From NCBI GenBank assembly GCA_011754535.1, contig JAAQVN010000001.1, positions 2,604,001 to 2,668,000 of the forward strand: 64,000 nt of DNA. Reading direction: 5' to 3'. The notes beneath the pieces are model-generated. The model ran no database searches. It was given only the letters and a program-made list of their open reading frames with translations, and was not told the DNA's origin. This document shows positions 1-8,331 of this stretch, piece by piece. The stretch comes from Enterobacter asburiae (GTDB taxonomy: Bacteria; Pseudomonadota; Gammaproteobacteria; Enterobacterales; Enterobacteriaceae). How positions within the stretch are numbered: the stretch's first letter is position 1; each line of letters starts with the position of its first letter. A program made the translations under genes and the position numbers.

Positions 1-2379
1 CTAAGGGAAGCAAAACCCAAGCCGCGCTTTACGGTGGGTATTTATGATGACGTGACAAATCTTTCCCTGCCCTTGCCGGAAAACACCCTGCCCTCGACCG
101 CCAAACTTGAGGCGCTGTTCTACGGTCTGGGCAGCGACGGCAGCGTCTCGGCGACCAAAAACAACATCAAGATCATCGGCAATTCAACGCCGTGGTACGC
201 GCAGGGTTACTTCGTCTACGACTCCAAGAAAGCCGGCGGTCTGACCGTTTCTCACCTGCGCGTCAGCGAGCAGCCTATCCGCTCTGCCTACCTTATTTCT
301 CAGGCCGACTTTGTTGGCTGCCATCAGCTGCAGTTTATCGACAAGTATCAGATGGCCGAGCGCCTGAAGCCCGGCGGTATCTTCCTGCTCAACACGCCTT
401 ACAGCGCCGATGAGGTCTGGACGCGCCTGCCGCAGGAAGTACAGACGGTGCTGAACCAGAAAAAAGCCCGTTTCTATGTCGTCAACGCGGCGAAAATTGC
501 CCGCGAATGTGGCCTGGCCGCGCGTATCAATACCGTGATGCAGATGGCCTTCTTCCATCTGACCAATATCCTGCCGGGCGACAGCGCGCTGGTGGAACTG
601 CAAGGGGCCATCGCCAAAAGCTACAGCAGCAAGGGCCAGGAGCTGGTAGAGCGTAACTGGCAGGCTCTGGCGCTGGCGCGCGAGTCACTGTTCGAGGTGC
701 CGCTGCAGCCGGTAAATGACGCCAGCCCGAATCGCCCTCCGGTGGTCTCGGATGCGGCACCTGATTTCGTGAAAACCGTGACGGCCGCGATGCTGGCCGG
801 GCTGGGTGACGCCCTGCCCGTCTCTGCGCTGCCGCCGGACGGAACCTGGCCGATGGGCACCACGCGCTGGGAAAAACGCAACATCGCCGAAGCGATCCCC
901 ATCTGGAAAGAAGAGCTCTGTACCCAGTGCAACCACTGCGTCGCGGCCTGCCCGCACTCGGCCATTCGGGCCAAAGTGGTGTCGCCGGAAGCGATGGAAG
1001 ATGCCCCGTCCAGCCTGCACTCGCTGGATGTAAAATCCCGCGACATGCGCGGCCAGAAATACGTTCTGCAGGTCGCACCGGAGGACTGCACCGGGTGTAA
1101 CCTGTGCGTTGAGGTCTGCCCGGCGAAAGACAGGCAGAACCCGGACATCAAGGCCATCAATATGATGTCGCGTCTTGAGCACGTTGAAGAAGAAAAAGTG
1201 AACTATGACTTCTTCCTGAACCTGCCGGAAATCGACCGCAGCAAGCTGGAGCGCATTGATATTCGTACGTCGCAGCTGATTACGCCGCTGTTCGAGTACT
1301 CCGGTGCCTGCTCCGGCTGCGGCGAAACGCCGTATATTAAGCTGCTTACCCAGCTGTACGGCGACCGGATGTTGATTGCCAATGCCACCGGCTGCTCATC
1401 GATCTACGGCGGTAATTTACCGTCCACGCCTTACACCACCGATGCGAATGGGCGCGGTCCGGCATGGGCAAACTCTCTGTTCGAAGATAACGCCGAGTTT
1501 GGCCTGGGCTTCCGCCTGACGGTTGACCAGCACCGCGCGCGCGTGATGCGCCTGCTGGAGCAGTTTGCCGGGCTGATCCCTGCCGAGCTCAATGCCGCAC
1601 TACACGCTGACGCCACGCCCGAGGTGCGCCGCGAGCAAGTGGCCGAGCTGCGTCACGCCCTTCAGGGGGTGGCCGGGGCTGAACAGCTTCTGACCGACGC
1701 TGATGCCCTGGTCGAAAAATCGATCTGGCTGATTGGCGGCGACGGCTGGGCTTACGACATCGGCTTTGGCGGGCTGGATCACGTATTGAGCCTGACCGAA
1801 AACGTCAACATTCTGGTCCTGGATACGCAGTGTTATTCCAATACCGGTGGTCAGGCGTCGAAAGCCACGCCGCTGGGCGCCGTCACGAAATTCGGTGAGC
1901 ACGGTAAACGCAAGGCGCGTAAGGATCTGGGCGTGAGCATGATGATGTACGGCCACGTTTACGTCGCGCAAATCTCGCTGGGCGCGCAGCTTAACCAGAC
2001 GGTGAAAGCGATCCAGGAAGCGGAAGCGTATCCGGGTCCGTCGCTGATAATTGCCTACAGCCCGTGCGAAGAGCATGGCTACGACCTGGCCCTCAGCCAC
2101 GATCAGATGCGTCAACTGACGGCCACCGGCTTCTGGCCGCTCTACCGGTTCGATCCGCGTCGTGCAGATGAGGGGAAATTACCGCTGGCGCTGGATTCGC
2201 GTCCGCCGTCCGATGCCCTGGCAGAGACGCTAATGCAGGAGCAGCGCTTCCGCCGCCTGAATGCGCAGCAGCCTGAGGTGGCAGAGCAGCTCTGGCAAGA
2301 CGCCGCCGCGGATCTGCAAAAACGGTATGACTTCCTGGCGCAGCTGGCAGGAAAAGCCGAAAAATCCACCAGCGACTAA
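1..2379 (+). CDS. ydbK: pyruvate:flavodoxin oxidoreductase, C-terminal two thirds (partial)
   Basis: The reading frame is open from base 1, so the start lies outside the window; 792 residues are visible of about 1174 in the E. coli protein. The enzyme oxidises pyruvate to acetyl-CoA and CO2 and passes electrons to flavodoxin or ferredoxin. Two 4Fe-4S ferredoxin motifs are seen near visible residues 307 (CTQCNHC) and 363 (CTGCNLC), a further cluster motif CSGCGE near 437, and the thiamine-diphosphate segment GGDGWAYDIGFGG near 580. A hairpin terminator follows directly. Its neighbours micC and ompN are the same as in E. coli. The family call (PFOR/NifJ) is firm; the symbol rests on synteny. 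Confidence 0.96.
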   Translation, partial: LREAKPKPRFTVGIYDDVTNLSLPLPENTLPSTAKLEALFYGLGSDGSVSATKNNIKIIGNSTPWYAQGYFVYDSKKAGGLTVSHLRVSEQPIRSAYLISQADFVGCHQLQFIDKYQMAERLKPGGIFLLNTPYSADEVWTRLPQEVQTVLNQKKARFYVVNAAKIARECGLAARINTVMQMAFFHLTNILPGDSALVELQGAIAKSYSSKGQELVERNWQALALARESLFEVPLQPVNDASPNRPPVVSDAAPDFVKTVTAAMLAGLGDALPVSALPPDGTWPMGTTRWEKRNIAEAIPIWKEELCTQCNHCVAACPHSAIRAKVVSPEAMEDAPSSLHSLDVKSRDMRGQKYVLQVAPEDCTGCNLCVEVCPAKDRQNPDIKAINMMSRLEHVEEEKVNYDFFLNLPEIDRSKLERIDIRTSQLITPLFEYSGACSGCGETPYIKLLTQLYGDRMLIANATGCSSIYGGNLPSTPYTTDANGRGPAWANSLFEDNAEFGLGFRLTVDQHRARVMRLLEQFAGLIPAELNAALHADATPEVRREQVAELRHALQGVAGAEQLLTDADALVEKSIWLIGGDGWAYDIGFGGLDHVLSLTENVNILVLDTQCYSNTGGQASKATPLGAVTKFGEHGKRKARKDLGVSMMMYGHVYVAQISLGAQLNQTVKAIQEAEAYPGPSLIIAYSPCEEHGYDLALSHDQMRQLTATGFWPLYRFDPRRADEGKLPLALDSRPPSDALAETLMQEQRFRRLNAQQPEVAEQLWQDAAADLQKRYDFLAQLAGKAEKSTSD

Positions 2380-2384
2380 ACCCT

Positions 2385-2411
2385 ATGCCCGGCTCGTCCG
2401 GGCATTTTTTT
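2385..2411 (+). terminator. rho-independent terminator of ydbK
   Basis: An eight-base perfect stem ATGCCCGG / CCGGGCAT with a five-base loop is followed by seven T residues, starting six bases after the ydbK stop. Confidence 0.85.
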
Positions 2412-2415
2412 CCAT

Positions 2416-2530
2416 AAAAAAAGCCCGATGTTTTCACATCGGGCTAATCCAGATAATTAATGAATCTCTCTTTAGTTTCCCAAAAGACATTCACGATAAT
2501 TATGGATAAATAATCTTAAAGGCATATAAC
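2416..2530 (-). ncRNA. micC: MicC small regulatory RNA
   Basis: On the minus strand, between ydbK and ompN, the sequence starts with GTTATATGCCTTTA. This is the 5' seed of E. coli MicC, which pairs with the ompC ribosome-binding region with Hfq. The transcript would run about 115 nt and end in the hairpin AGCCCGATG-loop-CATCGGGCT followed by seven T residues. A candidate -10 element TAATCT ends seven bases before the seed. Position, orientation, length and seed agree with E. coli MicC; the middle of the molecule differs from the E. coli sequence as I recall it. The -35 element is weak. Start inferred from the seed; no transcript data. Confidence 0.85.
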
Positions 2531-2697
2531 GGGGCAGAGATTACCTGATTTAACCGCTAATTAATAATTTTTATTTAATATGGTTTATTTTAACTCATTC
2601 ATCAAGCAAATGACCATTTCCGCAGTTTTATCTGGTTTAGATTTTACTTAATTCGTAACAATTCTATTTTATTACTATTCCACAGGAGTGATTTAGC

Positions 2698-2844
2698 ATG
2701 AGACAACTTTCTTATTCGGGAAGTTCAACAGGTAATCAAATAAAAACAACTGCAAAGGAATATCACTATGCAAAGAAAAGTACTGGCTCTGATGATTCCG
2801 GCTCTGTTAATGGCTGGCGCCGCGCATGCGGCAGAAATATATAA
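2698..2844 (+). CDS. possible 48-residue leader ORF overlapping the start of ompN
   Basis: An ATG preceded by AGGAG at nine bases opens a 48-codon frame. It runs through the ompN ribosome-binding site and stops inside the ompN signal-peptide region, out of frame with ompN by one base. The product is polar (starts [12 protein letters not shown]) and matches nothing I recognise. It could be a regulatory leader that influences ompN translation, or chance. The good Shine-Dalgarno is the only support. Confidence 0.25.
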   Translation: MRQLSYSGSSTGNQIKTTAKEYHYAKKSTGSDDSGSVNGWRRACGRNI

Positions 2845-3877
2845 TAAAGACGGCAACAAACTGGATCTGTACGGAAAAGTGGATGGTCTGCACTATTTCT
2901 CCGATGATGCCTCTAAAGACGGCGATCAAACCTACATGCGTCTGGGTTTCAAAGGTGAAACGCAGATTAACGACATGATGACCGGCTACGCGCAGTGGGA
3001 ATATAACATTCAGGCAAATAATACCGAAGGGTCTGATAACCAGTCCTGGACGCGTCTGGCCTTCGCGGGGGTCAAAGTGGGCGATTACGGTTCCTTCGAT
3101 TATGGCCGTAACTACGGCGTGCTGTACGACGTGGAAGGCTGGACCGATATGCTGCCTGAATTCGGCGGCGACTCTTACACCTATGCCGATAACTTTATGA
3201 CCGGGCGCGCTAACGGCGTGGCAACCTACCGTAACACTGATTTCTATGGTCTGGTGCAGGGCCTGAACTTCGCGCTGCAGTATCAGGGTAACAATGAAGA
3301 TGCCAGCAACAATCAGGAAGGCACCAACAACGGCCGCGACACGCGTCATGAGAATGGCGACGGCTTCGGTATTTCTACAACCTATGATTTCGGCATGGGG
3401 ATCAGCGCCGGTGCCGCCTACGCCTCATCTGACCGTACCAACGACCAGGTTACGCATACCACTGCGGGCGGTGACAAAGCAGATGCCTGGACAGCTGGCC
3501 TGAAATATGACGCCAATAATATCTATCTGGCCGCCATGTATTCTGAAACCCGTAACATGACGCCTTATGGTGATAACACCGACGCCGTGGCGAATAAAAC
3601 TCAGAACGTCGAAGTGACCGCGCAATACCAGTTCGATTTCGGTCTGCGTCCGGCAATTTCTTATCTGCAGTCAAAAGGTAAAGACCTGGGTAAAGGTCAG
3701 GGCGACCAGGACCTGGTGAAATATGCAGATGTAGGCGCAACCTACTATTTCAACAAAAACATGTCCACCTATGTTGATTATAAAATCAACCTGCTGGATG
3801 AAGATGACAGCTTCTACAAAAACAACGGCATCAGCACCGACGATGTCGTTGCATTAGGCCTGGTTTACCAGTTCTGA
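2768..3877 (+). CDS. ompN: outer membrane porin OmpN
   Basis: The product is a general porin of 369 residues, slightly shorter than E. coli OmpN (377). It has a 21-residue signal peptide ending AHA, the porin N-terminus [20 protein letters not shown], the loop-3 region with [10 protein letters not shown], and the C-terminal GLVYQF ending in phenylalanine needed for BAM-mediated insertion. Extracellular-loop segments around residues 175-200 and 300-315 are where it differs in length from E. coli. The start follows AAGGA at seven bases. It lies next to micC and ydbK as in E. coli. OmpN rather than OmpC/OmpF is supported by overall sequence and by location. Confidence 0.95.
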   Translation: MQRKVLALMIPALLMAGAAHAAEIYNKDGNKLDLYGKVDGLHYFSDDASKDGDQTYMRLGFKGETQINDMMTGYAQWEYNIQANNTEGSDNQSWTRLAFAGVKVGDYGSFDYGRNYGVLYDVEGWTDMLPEFGGDSYTYADNFMTGRANGVATYRNTDFYGLVQGLNFALQYQGNNEDASNNQEGTNNGRDTRHENGDGFGISTTYDFGMGISAGAAYASSDRTNDQVTHTTAGGDKADAWTAGLKYDANNIYLAAMYSETRNMTPYGDNTDAVANKTQNVEVTAQYQFDFGLRPAISYLQSKGKDLGKGQGDQDLVKYADVGATYYFNKNMSTYVDYKINLLDEDDSFYKNNGISTDDVVALGLVYQF

Positions 3878-3883
3878 TGGTCA

Positions 3884-3917
3884 GAGCCCGCAGCGTTATG
3901 CGGGCTCATTCTTTTTT
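3884..3917 (+). terminator. rho-independent terminator of ompN
   Basis: Nine-base stem GAGCCCGCA / TGCGGGCTC with a six-base loop, then ATTCTTTTTT, seven bases after the ompN stop. Confidence 0.85.
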
Positions 3918-4014
3918 GATTTTCGTCTCAAAAGAGCGCTTTATTTCGGTATTGTTGAGGATAAGTTGAAAGAAAACGGGTTAGACTGCGCGCATATCCC
4001 CTTCTTCACTAAGG

Positions 4015-4149
4015 ATGATAGCGTTGTTTGGCCGCATATCCGTTACCATACTGACTCTTCTGGCGTGTTTATGGATGGCGTTGATCTTTGATTTTCGCGA
4101 TATTGTCGGGCATCTCGGCACGCTGTTAAACCATCTGGATCGCCATTAA
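4015..4149 (+). CDS. possible small membrane protein, 44 residues
   Basis: A short frame encodes a product with a hydrophobic helix from about residue 7 to 25 (VTILTLLACLWMALIF) and a histidine-rich polar end. The ATG has AAGG directly against it, too close for good use. A TTG three codons later has AAGGA at eight bases and may be the true start, giving 41 residues. No terminator or homologue recognised. The single clean membrane segment is the main argument for it. Confidence 0.3.
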   Translation: MIALFGRISVTILTLLACLWMALIFDFRDIVGHLGTLLNHLDRH

Positions 4150-4162
4150 CAGTTATTCCCAG

Positions 4163-4189
4163 AAAAAAGCCACCAGCTTTGCCGGTGGC
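4163..4189 (-). terminator. rho-independent terminator on the minus strand
   Basis: Read on the minus strand, GCCACCGGC-AAA-GCTGGTGGC (one G-T pair) is followed by six T residues. It lies just after the 25-residue small ORF at 4210-4287 and would end that transcript. Confidence 0.75.
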
Positions 4190-4209
4190 GGTCATACGCA
4201 TTTCGAGCG

Positions 4210-4287
4210 TTACTTTTTCACGGGTTGAGGTTTTTTATCCCCTGATTCGGGGGCCTCGCGCGGATCGTCTTTTTCAACACAGAGCAT
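4210..4287 (-). CDS. small hydrophilic protein, 25 residues
   Basis: ATG preceded by CAGGAG at six bases opens a 25-codon frame with a charged product (begins MLCVEKDDPREAPESG). A strong rho-independent terminator lies about 20 bases past the stop. The strong ribosome site and private terminator make a real gene likely despite its size. No function can be assigned; it has no membrane segment or signal peptide. Confidence 0.5.
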   Translation of the reverse strand: MLCVEKDDPREAPESGDKKPQPVKK

Positions 4288-4355
4288 AATGTCTCCTGTT
4301 TCAGTTAACCACTTCCCACTATAGCCAGTGTGAACAGATCCTGGCCAGGCGGTAA

Positions 4356-4778
4356 TCAACCTATATTGCTCTCTTTTTTGCGAAACGAGAGGTATCCAAA
4401 AACGCCGCTTTCACCATCGCTCGGATGGTTCACGCCGTCCATCACCGTCACTTCGGGGAAATCAAACGGCGACACATTTTCAAAACAGGCCACATTGACG
4501 CCGTATTCATTTGGGTTAGAGCGACGCTGATGGAACGTGTATATCCCACAGACCGAGCAGAAGAAATGCCGCGCCGTCCCCGTGTTGAACCGGTACTCCG
4601 TCAGCTTATCCTCACCTCTTGTCACGGTAATACCCGACAACGGTGCAGAGACCACAACTGCGCCCCGCATGCGGCAAAAAGAGCAACTGCAGCGCCGCGC
4701 AGTATTAAAACCGTCCGTGAGTTCGACGGAAAATGCCACCGCGCCACAATGGCACTGTGCATGACGAATATCTGTCAT
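4356..4778 (-). CDS. GFA family (CENP-V/glutathione-dependent formaldehyde-activating-like) zinc protein
   Basis: The 140-residue product shows the cysteine pattern of the GFA fold: CHCG near residue 9, CSCSFC near 30, and CSVCG near 94. These bind structural and catalytic zinc ions. The founding member catalyses addition of glutathione to formaldehyde, but most bacterial members have unknown substrates. The length is typical for a single-domain protein. The gene starts just downstream of a 67-residue ORF on the same strand with only three bases between them, so the two may be co-transcribed. Substrate is not predictable. Confidence 0.8.
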   Translation of the reverse strand: MTDIRHAQCHCGAVAFSVELTDGFNTARRCSCSFCRMRGAVVVSAPLSGITVTRGEDKLTEYRFNTGTARHFFCSVCGIYTFHQRRSNPNEYGVNVACFENVSPFDFPEVTVMDGVNHPSDGESGVFGYLSFRKKESNIG

Positions 4779-4781
4779 CGG

Positions 4782-4985
4782 TTAGACCCCTTTTCTCACC
4801 AACTCGGCGGCCTTAACGAAAACCTCATCTTCTACACCATCGCCTTTCTGCCTGCCGAGCCTGACCAGCTCTTCAACAATGCTGTCGCGATCGATCGGTC
4901 TCTGGGCGGAAACCAGCCCAATAACGGCGGCACCAATCGCCAGCCCCACTAATCCTGTTTGTTCGTCTTTGTTCTTCATACTCAT
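4782..4985 (-). CDS. hypothetical protein with N-terminal hydrophobic segment
   Basis: A 67-residue product. Residues 10-27 (TGLVGLAIGAAVIGLVSA) form a glycine- and alanine-rich hydrophobic stretch that could be a membrane helix, followed by a charged helical tail. A second ATG two codons in (MKNKDEQ) is an equally likely start; the first ATG has AGGAGCATG-type context. It stands three bases upstream of the GFA gene. I do not recognise the family. Confidence 0.6.
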   Translation of the reverse strand: MSMKNKDEQTGLVGLAIGAAVIGLVSAQRPIDRDSIVEELVRLGRQKGDGVEDEVFVKAAELVRKGV

Positions 4986-5044
4986 GCTCCTGATACAACA
5001 AACAAGCGTAGCAGGATTTTTAAAAAAGCAGCGTCAGGCCGTAT

Positions 5045-5467
5045 TCACTGAATCGCTGTCAGCCCGACGCGCTGGCCGTACGATAGCTCTAAGGTATTTC
5101 CATCGGGATCGGCAAAGAATACATAATACCCAACGGGATCGCCCAGATCTTCCGGTGCTTTCCGTAACGCTCCTTCTTCGATGGCCATCGCGGTTTTTCT
5201 GTCAATTTCTTCGCGCGTGGCGCAGGCAATCCCAAGGTGGCCAAAATGCCCCAGCGGCGTATCGGTCACGTTGTCAGACTGCACCAGAACCAGCGCAAAA
5301 GGACGCGTATGGTCAGTCAGCCACGCCACTTTGCGGACATCGGGAAGATCGGGCTCACGCGAGTGGATGACCTCCATCCCGGCATATCGGCGGTAGAAAG
5401 CAACGCTCTTCTCCAGATCCCGGACCATAAACGCAACATGAGTGAATCCTACGTCAATGTCTTTCAT
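5045..5467 (-). CDS. VOC (glyoxalase/bleomycin-resistance) superfamily protein
   Basis: The 140-residue product contains one vicinal-oxygen-chelate domain. It starts FTHVAFMVRDLEKSVAFYRR and ends with YYVFFADPDGNTLELSYG. Metal-ligand candidates are the early histidine (residue 10), histidines in GHFGHLG near 75, and the glutamate in TLELS near 128. This is the layout of glyoxalase-like lyases and of thiol transferases. The substrate cannot be read from the sequence. Not closely spaced with a partner gene. Confidence 0.8.
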   Translation of the reverse strand: MKDIDVGFTHVAFMVRDLEKSVAFYRRYAGMEVIHSREPDLPDVRKVAWLTDHTRPFALVLVQSDNVTDTPLGHFGHLGIACATREEIDRKTAMAIEEGALRKAPEDLGDPVGYYVFFADPDGNTLELSYGQRVGLTAIQ

Positions 5468-5562
5468 TTTAAGATGTTACTCCTCTATTAACGTGTCGAA
5501 GCCATCTTAAAAGCTAAAGTTAACTTGAGGTCAACGGTGAATTTGTGCGGTCCTGCTGATGC

Positions 5563-5967
5563 TCAACTGGGAATAAAGGGATAAAAATAATACAGCCCCG
5601 CCGTAGCCGAGACGCTTACGACGACGCTCAGTAAAAACCAGGTTTTGAATGGCTGCTTCTGCGTTTTATGGCGAAAGAGCTGTTGGCCCAGAATAGCGCC
5701 AGGCCACCCGCCTACAATGCCAAATACCAGTAACGTCCTCTCCGGTACCCTGCGCATCCCTTTCCGCGCAGCGGTTTTATCGGCGCCGTAAATCGCTATC
5801 GTCAGAACGTTAATCAGCAAGAACCACATGGCGCAGGGATACGCGGTAAAAACGCTGCCAGCTGCAGCGATGAACAGGAGCAAAAAGCAAAAACGATTCA
5901 AAGTCATAGTGACAGCCACTGGACAGGTATGCGGATTTCGAAAGGCATTATACGCTTTCTTACGCAT
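5563..5967 (-). CDS. DUF1294 family small membrane protein
   Basis: A 134-residue product with hydrophobic segments near residues 26-42, 45-60, 80-98 and 110-130. The centre GADKTAARKGMRRVPERTLL followed by GGWPGAILGQQLFRHK is typical of DUF1294 proteins, which often stand alone or follow a cold-shock domain. No cold-shock domain is present here. A downstream ATG at 5907 (MTLNRF) would give a product starting just before the first membrane helix and may be the real start; neither start has a clear Shine-Dalgarno. Function unknown. Confidence 0.75.
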   Translation of the reverse strand: MRKKAYNAFRNPHTCPVAVTMTLNRFCFLLLFIAAAGSVFTAYPCAMWFLLINVLTIAIYGADKTAARKGMRRVPERTLLVFGIVGGWPGAILGQQLFRHKTQKQPFKTWFLLSVVVSVSATAGLYYFYPFIPS

Positions 5968-6030
5968 GTATCAGCCTGAGGCCATCTTTCGTCAAACATA
6001 CCCATTCAGTCCTGCGCCGTCTTCACGCCC

Positions 6031-7656
6031 TCACCTGTCAGCGTTATGCGTCCCGCTCGGTGCGACGGCAGGAGCGGAATACCAGTTTTCTTTGGCGACC
6101 ATGACGCTTCCTTCAGGCTGCATGACAAAGTTGGGCGACATGATTTGCACGTTATATTCGTTAAAGACATCCTGAATATTGCTGAACAGCGCATTGCGCG
6201 CGACGGCCAGAGGCTGCCCGGGAAGCAGCCTGACCTGAAGCTCATAGGCGATATACCAGTCCATTAGCGACAGCTGACGCACCAGCGGCGGCGTCGAAGG
6301 ATCCACGCACGCTGTCCGCCTGGCGGCCAGCTCAAGCATGGCATGCACCTGCCGCCAGGGGGTGTCATACCCAATGGTGACGCTTACGGTTAAGTTGACG
6401 CTGCCGTCATTGTTTTGAGCGCTGAGGTTCGTTATCTTGCCGCTCACCACGACGGCATTGGGCACGGTGACCACATAGTTTTCGCGGGTGATAATTTTGG
6501 TGGCGAGCATACCAATTTCGCTCACCTTCCCTTCGTTATCCGCGACCCGAATGACGTCGCCCTTGCGCAGCGCGCGCGAATAAATCAGTACGAGACCGCT
6601 CATCGCATGATTCATCACCCCAGCAGAACCCAGCGTCAGCATCAGACCAAAGAAGACGCTTATGCCCTTAAAGGCCAGCGAATTGGCCCCGGGAAGAAAC
6701 GGGTATGCGGCGGAGAGCGCGAACAACCACACCACAACTGAGAGAAGTTTTCTGGTCGCCCCGACGGTTTCAGGGTGCAGCCCTGGAAACTGTAAACGCC
6801 CCACTTCTACCTGGTTGAGTACCACCTTTAACACTTTGAGGATTACCGCAGTGATGGTGAAGATGATGAAAACAATTGCCAGTCCTGGCAGCGCAGAGGC
6901 AACGGCTAAGGCAATCTGCCGTATGACATGCAACGTCCAGTCACCCAACGATGTTGCCCAGACTCGCGTCCAGGGAAACAGGCTGAACGACCAGCTAAGC
7001 CAGCCGTAAAAAGCCAAAATCATCACAACCAACATCAACAGGCCGTACAGACGCGCTTCGATGAGGCCGATGAAACGGCGCCAGCGTTGGGGTACCCAGC
7101 TCCGCTTCTCTGCGACCTTTCGACGATAGTGCCCTCTTACCCATTTCCAGGAGCGCAACGCACCATAGCCAAGCAGGAACCACATCAAAATACCGGTCGC
7201 AGTCTTAGCGGTGGAAAGCACCAGCCATCGGGTATCATATTGATCGCGAAGTGAGTTACGCTGCGCTTCCAGACGTGCCAGCACGCGCTGAGCGGCCTGA
7301 TCCAGGGTAAGATCGTCCCCTTCATCCAGATCCGATTCTGTCAGGAGCATGACCGGCTTACCATTCATCACGAACAGTCTTCCCTGCTGGTTATACCGGG
7401 TGACAGGGATAATTGTCAGAGGTTTGCTAACATCTTCCTGCGAGAAATTACGTAACGTATTTCGAATCCGTAATACACGCTCTTCTGGCGTGGTGAAACC
7501 GAACTTTGCCTGCAGCATGACGATCGGTTGATGAAAGATATATAGCGTGCGTGCCCGCTCACTTTCAGTCGGTTCCTGTCGGGGTTCGGCAGCAAAAACG
7601 GAATGAGCAGGGAAATAGAGTAAACATAATAATAGAGCGAGCACTAACCTGTTCAT
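6031..7656 (-). CDS. large MscS-family mechanosensitive channel
   Basis: The 541-residue product begins with a signal peptide (cleavage after VFAA near residue 23) and a periplasmic domain to about 145. Several membrane helices follow (near 150-170, 205-230, 250-280, 300-325 and 330-355). The last carries the glycine/alanine-rich pore pattern FFGLMLTLGSAGVMNHAMSG, followed by the MscS beta domain with RKGDVIRV and the PNAVVVSGKITNLS segment. This is the layout of the longer MscS-like channels that open on membrane tension. It is larger than E. coli YnaI (343 residues), so I do not give a symbol. It is monocistronic, ending 63 bases before the next gene on its strand. Confidence 0.85.
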   Translation of the reverse strand: MNRLVLALLLCLLYFPAHSVFAAEPRQEPTESERARTLYIFHQPIVMLQAKFGFTTPEERVLRIRNTLRNFSQEDVSKPLTIIPVTRYNQQGRLFVMNGKPVMLLTESDLDEGDDLTLDQAAQRVLARLEAQRNSLRDQYDTRWLVLSTAKTATGILMWFLLGYGALRSWKWVRGHYRRKVAEKRSWVPQRWRRFIGLIEARLYGLLMLVVMILAFYGWLSWSFSLFPWTRVWATSLGDWTLHVIRQIALAVASALPGLAIVFIIFTITAVILKVLKVVLNQVEVGRLQFPGLHPETVGATRKLLSVVVWLFALSAAYPFLPGANSLAFKGISVFFGLMLTLGSAGVMNHAMSGLVLIYSRALRKGDVIRVADNEGKVSEIGMLATKIITRENYVVTVPNAVVVSGKITNLSAQNNDGSVNLTVSVTIGYDTPWRQVHAMLELAARRTACVDPSTPPLVRQLSLMDWYIAYELQVRLLPGQPLAVARNALFSNIQDVFNEYNVQIMSPNFVMQPEGSVMVAKENWYSAPAVAPSGTHNADR

Positions 7657-8034
7657 ATCTACCTGTATTTCATGAATTATGCGTTTTCACCAGGCATTGT
7701 ATTAACATCATGCCGACCGACAGCCGTGGAAAACGTCCCTGCGAGAAATACCGTTCGCAGGGCAAAGCTCTTGGCTATCATGTTGAATTTCTTGAAAACC
7801 TCTCAACGTTCTGCTACATCACATAGAGGTTTTTGTTATTAAGCGCTTAATGAAAGGAAGCATGAATAAATATAAGTGGTGATACACAATCAGCAAGTTA
7901 CTTGCCGAAAATTAACGCGTTGTATTTGTAATGAAAGGCACTAACCTCTTGTCCATCACGAGTTGTTAACCTGCATCCCTTTTCCTTCTTGTCAGGCTAA
8001 ATCTTTCGATGCAATCCCTAAGCGTATTGAATTC
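7657..8034. other. intergenic stretch without a supported gene
   Basis: No convincing coding frame on either strand. It holds a possible hairpin (7797-7839 region, AACCTCT ... AGAGGTTTTT with a long loop) and the upstream region of the MscS gene. I looked for a third copy of the ttcA-like attachment sequence here and saw none. Confidence 0.6.
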
Positions 8035-8262
8035 GTCGCAGTAATCCGTACCATACGCGGCATGCCTACGCCTGCTGGCGTTTATCTGCCAGCGCTATCC
8101 CGTCTTTCATTGCCGATCAGAGGGGCTTGAAAACGCGAAAAGGGTTTACGAAATTTACGGGGCAGGATAGCGGAAATGAGCCAGAATCTGATCGTCATGC
8201 CGGAAGTACGGCCGTCGATTTAGAAAGAGGTTACCCCTATGGTGCCCTGACGCCTCCCGAGA
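8035..8262 (+). pseudogene. 3' remnant of a phage integrase, older copy
   Basis: Translation gives NPYHTRHAYACWRLSASAIPSFIA, then after a one-base shift GLENAKRVYEIYGAG and a stop. This matches the C-terminus of the integrase at 18359-18799 (NPYHTRHTFACWLLSAGANP; MGHENAQMVYEVYGAW), including the HTRH catalytic box and the tyrosine region. It is frameshifted and followed within about 30 bases by a copy of the ttcA 5' end. It is therefore the integrase end of a second, nearly erased element inserted at the same site. Confidence 0.8.
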
Positions 8263-8271
8263 CAAATAAAA

Positions 8272-8331
8272 ATGCCAGAGAATCAATCGAGTACAAAGAA
8301 AGAGCAATACAACCTGAATAAGCTACGCTGA
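8272..8331 (+). pseudogene. ttcA': duplicated 5' end of ttcA (left prophage junction)
   Basis: ATG opens a frame reading [18 protein letters not shown] before a stop after 19 codons. The intact ttcA at 18849 begins [18 protein letters not shown]. Start codon and first 18 codons are conserved with two substitutions, then similarity stops. This is the ttcA attachment fragment left at the far end of the prophage. Confidence 0.85.
8292..8318 (+). repeat. attachment site core, left copy
   Basis: The 27 bases starting TACAAAGAAAGAGCAATACA are identical to 18869-18895 inside ttcA, 10.58 kb away in direct orientation. The Rac prophage of E. coli uses the same gene as its attachment site. This marks one border of the younger prophage. 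Confidence 0.88.

Noticed and set aside
7551-7826. 91-codon plus-strand frame over the start of the MscS gene
   Set aside because: Half of it is antisense to a sure gene and the rest lacks a ribosome site or similarity.
8127-8321. 64-codon frame across the left att site
   Set aside because: It reads the decayed integrase in the wrong frame and then the ttcA copy in the wrong frame; both parts are explained otherwise.
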